From Christensenella sp. UBA4636 (GTDB lineage Bacteria > Bacillota > Clostridia > Christensenellales > Borkfalkiaceae), in assembly GCA_002405915.1 (NCBI GenBank), contig DHMS01000038.1, forward strand, positions 1 through 8,080: a DNA stretch of 8,080 nucleotides, in the 5' to 3' direction. Shown one piece after another: positions 5,456 through 8,080 of the stretch. The position numbers and the translations under genes are program-made. The notes under the pieces were generated by a model. That model saw nothing but the letters and a program-made list of their open reading frames with translations. It had not been told where the DNA came from and searched no databases. Positions within the stretch are counted from its first letter, which is position 1; the number at the start of each line of letters is the position of its first letter.

Positions 5456-7186
5456 ATGAATTACAAAATAGAATACGAAAACTGGCTTTTGAGCCCCGCG
5501 CTTTCGAGCGAGGGCGCGGACGAGCTTAAAGCTATCGAGCAGGACGAGAAAGAAAAAGAGTATCGTTTCGGCGCGGAACTTCAATTCGGCACAGCCGGTA
5601 TGCGCGGCATAATCGGCATGGGAACGAACATGATGAACGTTTACACCGTTAAACGCGCCACCAAAGGTCTTGCCGAATACATAAAAGCGAGCGGTGAGGA
5701 CGCGATAAAACGCGGCGTAGCCATTTCTTACGATACCCGCAGAAAATCCACGGAATTCGCGCTTGCCGCCGCGGGCGTTCTCGTTAAAGAGGGCATAACC
5801 GTCCGCCTTTACTCCGAACCGCGCCCCGTGCCTATGCTTTCTTACGCTGTGAGAAAGCTCGATTGCTTCGCCGGCATAATGATTACGGCAAGCCATAACC
5901 CCAAGGAATACAACGGCTACAAGGTTTACGGCGATGACGGCGCGCAAATGTCGCCCGAAGCTACCGAAACAGTCGTCGGCTATATCAAAAAGATTACCGA
6001 CTATTTCTCCGTCGAAAGCGTAGCGTTCGATTCCGTCGAAAAGGCTAAGCGTTACGGCGTTAAAATAATAGGTTGGTTCTTCGAACGCAAATATTACGCG
6101 GAAATCTTAAAACTTTGCCTTTCTAAAAAAGCCGTAAAACAAGAAGGTAAAAAAATAAAACTCGTTTACACGCCCGTTCACGGCACCGGTTACGTTCCCG
6201 TGACTACGGTTTTGAAAAAATTAGGCATAAAAGTCACAGTCGTGGAAGAACAGTGCAAGCCGGATACGGAATTTTCTACCGTAAAAGTTCCTAACCCGGA
6301 ATTTAAAGAAACGCTTTCCATGGCGATTGCGCTTGCGGATAAGATAAAAGCCGACGTAGTTTTCGGCACCGACCCCGACTGCGACCGTTTGGGCGTAGCT
6401 CTGCGCAACAAGCAGGGCGAATTCCAAGCTTTAAGCGGCAACCAGGTGGGCGTGCTTTTACTCAATTACGTTCTCACGCGCTTAAAACAGGAAAACAAAC
6501 TTACGCCCGATTGCTTTGCCGTTAAGAGTTTCGTTTCCACCGGCTTAGCCAAAGCCGTAGCGGATAGTTACGGAGTCGAATTAAAGGAAACGCCCGTAGG
6601 CTTCAAGTTTATCGGCGAAAAGATAAAAGAGGCGGAAGAAAGCGGCAAAGGCACTTTCGTGTTCGGTTTCGAAGAAAGCTGCGGATATCTGCGCGGCACG
6701 CATGCCCGAGATAAGGACGCGGTTGTCGCAAGCATGCTTTTCGCGGAAATGGTTTGCTACTATAATTCGATAGGCGTTTCGGTGTTCGACGTGCTTATGT
6801 CTATTTACGAAAAGTTCGGCTATTGCAAGGACGAAACCGACTGCATAGCCTTCTCCGGGCTTAACGCGATGGCGGAAATGAACGCCGCCGTCAACAAAGT
6901 CGCCGCGATGAAGATTGACAAAATCGACATTTACACGGTCGCCGCCGTAAGAAATTACGAAACGGGCGTCAGAACGAAAGCCGACGGCGAAAAGGAAAAG
7001 TTGGAATACTCGGGGCTTAACTGCTTGTACTTCGAACTTGACAACGGCGGGTTCGTGTGCCTCAGACCCAGCGGCACGGAGCCTAAGCTCAAAATTTACT
7101 ACTCCGTCTACGCAAAGGACGAAGAAAGAGCCAAGGAAAGAATAGAAGGTTTAAAGGCTGCTTTCGGGCAAATTTTAAAAAGTTGA
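5456..7186 (+). CDS. Alpha-phosphohexomutase (phosphoglucomutase/phosphomannomutase)
   Basis: This cytoplasmic enzyme interconverts hexose 1-phosphate and hexose 6-phosphate through a phosphoserine, linking glycolysis to cell-envelope sugar or glycogen precursors. All four domains are marked by intact motifs: FGTAGMRG (44-51) at the N-terminus; TASHNP (144-149), with Ser146 the predicted phosphoserine; the metal-binding DPDCDR (306-311); the sugar-binding GFEESCGYL (404-412) followed by GTHARDKDAV; and the phosphate-binding RPSGTEPK (537-544). The 576-residue length and these motif versions match the PgcA-like phosphoglucomutases of Bacillota rather than the ~450-residue GlmM type. The preference between glucose and mannose cannot be settled from sequence. 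The start follows a GGGG-containing RBS 6 nt upstream and a hairpin. The stop is followed not by a clear GC-rich terminator but by A/T tracts leading into the rRNA promoter. Confidence 0.95.
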   Translation: MNYKIEYENWLLSPALSSEGADELKAIEQDEKEKEYRFGAELQFGTAGMRGIIGMGTNMMNVYTVKRATKGLAEYIKASGEDAIKRGVAISYDTRRKSTEFALAAAGVLVKEGITVRLYSEPRPVPMLSYAVRKLDCFAGIMITASHNPKEYNGYKVYGDDGAQMSPEATETVVGYIKKITDYFSVESVAFDSVEKAKRYGVKIIGWFFERKYYAEILKLCLSKKAVKQEGKKIKLVYTPVHGTGYVPVTTVLKKLGIKVTVVEEQCKPDTEFSTVKVPNPEFKETLSMAIALADKIKADVVFGTDPDCDRLGVALRNKQGEFQALSGNQVGVLLLNYVLTRLKQENKLTPDCFAVKSFVSTGLAKAVADSYGVELKETPVGFKFIGEKIKEAEESGKGTFVFGFEESCGYLRGTHARDKDAVVASMLFAEMVCYYNSIGVSVFDVLMSIYEKFGYCKDETDCIAFSGLNAMAEMNAAVNKVAAMKIDKIDIYTVAAVRNYETGVRTKADGEKEKLEYSGLNCLYFELDNGGFVCLRPSGTEPKLKIYYSVYAKDEERAKERIEGLKAAFGQILKS

Positions 7187-7225
7187 AAAATTTTTTAAAA
7201 ACTTTTAAAAACCTTTGAAAATAAT
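7177..7225 (+). promoter_or_regulatory. Helically phased A-tracts (UP-element-like) upstream of the 23S promoter
   Basis: A-tracts of 4-5 bases begin at 7177, 7186, 7197, 7207 and 7218, so the starts are 9, 11, 10 and 11 bp apart, close to one helical turn. This arrangement is known to bend DNA. The last two tracts occupy roughly -40 to -60 relative to the predicted start, where UP elements contact the RNA polymerase alpha subunit. The first tract overlaps the last codons of the phosphohexomutase gene. Confidence 0.6.
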
Positions 7226-7254
7226 TTGACTTATATTTGCATAAGTGGTAATAT
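7226..7254 (+). promoter_or_regulatory. Promoter of the 23S rRNA transcript
   Basis: TTGACT (7226-7231), exactly 17 bp, then TAATAT (7249-7254), with TGG directly before the -10. The predicted start is near 7261, about 290 nt ahead of mature 23S. Placement between a protein gene and 23S, with A-tracts upstream, indicates a dedicated rRNA promoter. Confidence 0.85.
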
Positions 7255-7551
7255 GTATAAGCTGTCCGAAAGGAAAGCAACTTGAGCCGCTCGGCTCAAC
7301 GAATGAAGATTGACAACTGCATAGTAAAGACGAGATAATAGAAATATTATCGAGAACAAAGTACAGAAAGGCAAAAGTAAAAAAGACTAAGCTAACGAAG
7401 TTAGAAATAGCGATAAGTTAGCAGGTTAATACGAAAGCAATAATAACGTATCGACCGCAAAAGTTTTTAGAATTTTTTGTAAGGTATGAGAGAATAATTC
7501 GACGGAATATTTGATGAAGCGAAAATGCTAAGATTAAATAATTCTGAAAAA
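7255..7551 (+). other. 23S rRNA leader (spacer-like, no tRNA or 16S)
   Basis: With the promoter region this makes a 365-nt stretch without a protein gene (7187-7551). It holds a hairpin TTGAGCC/GGCTCAA with a GCTC loop (7282-7299), and a segment ATTGACAACTGCATAGT (7309-7325) that resembles the conserved TTGAAAACTGCATA-type, boxA-linked sequence of Bacillota rRNA leaders and 16S-23S spacers. A hairpin GATAATA/TATTATC capped by a GAAA loop (7334-7351) follows, then a GCTAAC/GTTAGC repeat (7391-7396, 7417-7422). No tRNA-like fold or TTC-loop sequence was seen, and no part of 16S. Roles in antitermination and pre-23S processing are inferred. Confidence 0.6.

Positions 7552-8080
<529 letters not shown>

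Noticed and set aside
5414..5947. Minus-strand frame opposite the start of the phosphohexomutase gene
   Set aside because: It overlaps the conserved N-terminal domain of the mutase and its RBS region, and the translation has no recognisable domain.
7187..7221. Intrinsic terminator for the phosphohexomutase gene in the A/T tracts
   Set aside because: An imperfect TTTTAAAAGTT/AACTTTTAAAA repeat exists (about 7173-7210) but is nearly all A/T. Its placement and phasing suit promoter curvature better than termination.

Overview
The window looks like a chromosomal stretch of a low-to-mid GC Bacillota, probably an uncultured clostridial-type gut lineage. The support is a groES-groEL operon behind a CIRCE element (the HrcA operator), a ComEB-type dCMP deaminase, strong AAGGAGG-like ribosome binding sites, TGn-extended -10 promoters and clostridial-looking 23S rRNA. 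The genus-level identity cannot be read from the sequence alone.

Layout. (1) Positions 104-1636, + strand: an unrecognised polytopic membrane protein with three N-terminal zinc ribbons. (2) 1637-1807: a convergent intergenic region with a long bidirectional terminator, a second terminator for groESL and a third bulged hairpin. (3) 1808-3742, - strand: groEL and groES, complete and canonical, with a CIRCE operator and a consensus-like promoter at 3818-3876. (4) 4024-4488, + strand: dCMP deaminase, driven divergently from a promoter 30 bp behind the groESL -35 box. (5) 4557-5354, + strand: a compact M19-family (membrane dipeptidase-like) metallohydrolase. (6) 5456-7186, + strand: a full-length phosphoglucomutase/phosphomannomutase. 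(7) 7187-7551: a gene-free rRNA promoter and leader. (8) 7552 to the window end: the first ~530 nt of a 23S rRNA gene.

The genes do not form one pathway. They are housekeeping functions: protein folding, dUMP supply for thymidylate synthesis, peptide or D-amino-acid dipeptide turnover, hexose-phosphate interconversion and ribosome production. No mobile element, CRISPR array, phage gene or defence system was seen.

The most notable feature is the rRNA end. A 23S gene begins about 365 nt after a protein gene, with its own strong promoter (TTGACT-N17-TAATAT) preceded by helically spaced A-tracts, and no 16S or tRNA gene lies between. This suggests that 16S and 23S are unlinked at this locus, unless the join is an assembly artefact. 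The zinc-ribbon membrane protein and the shortened M19 enzyme are the least explained proteins. I did not find convincing evidence of a new multi-gene system.
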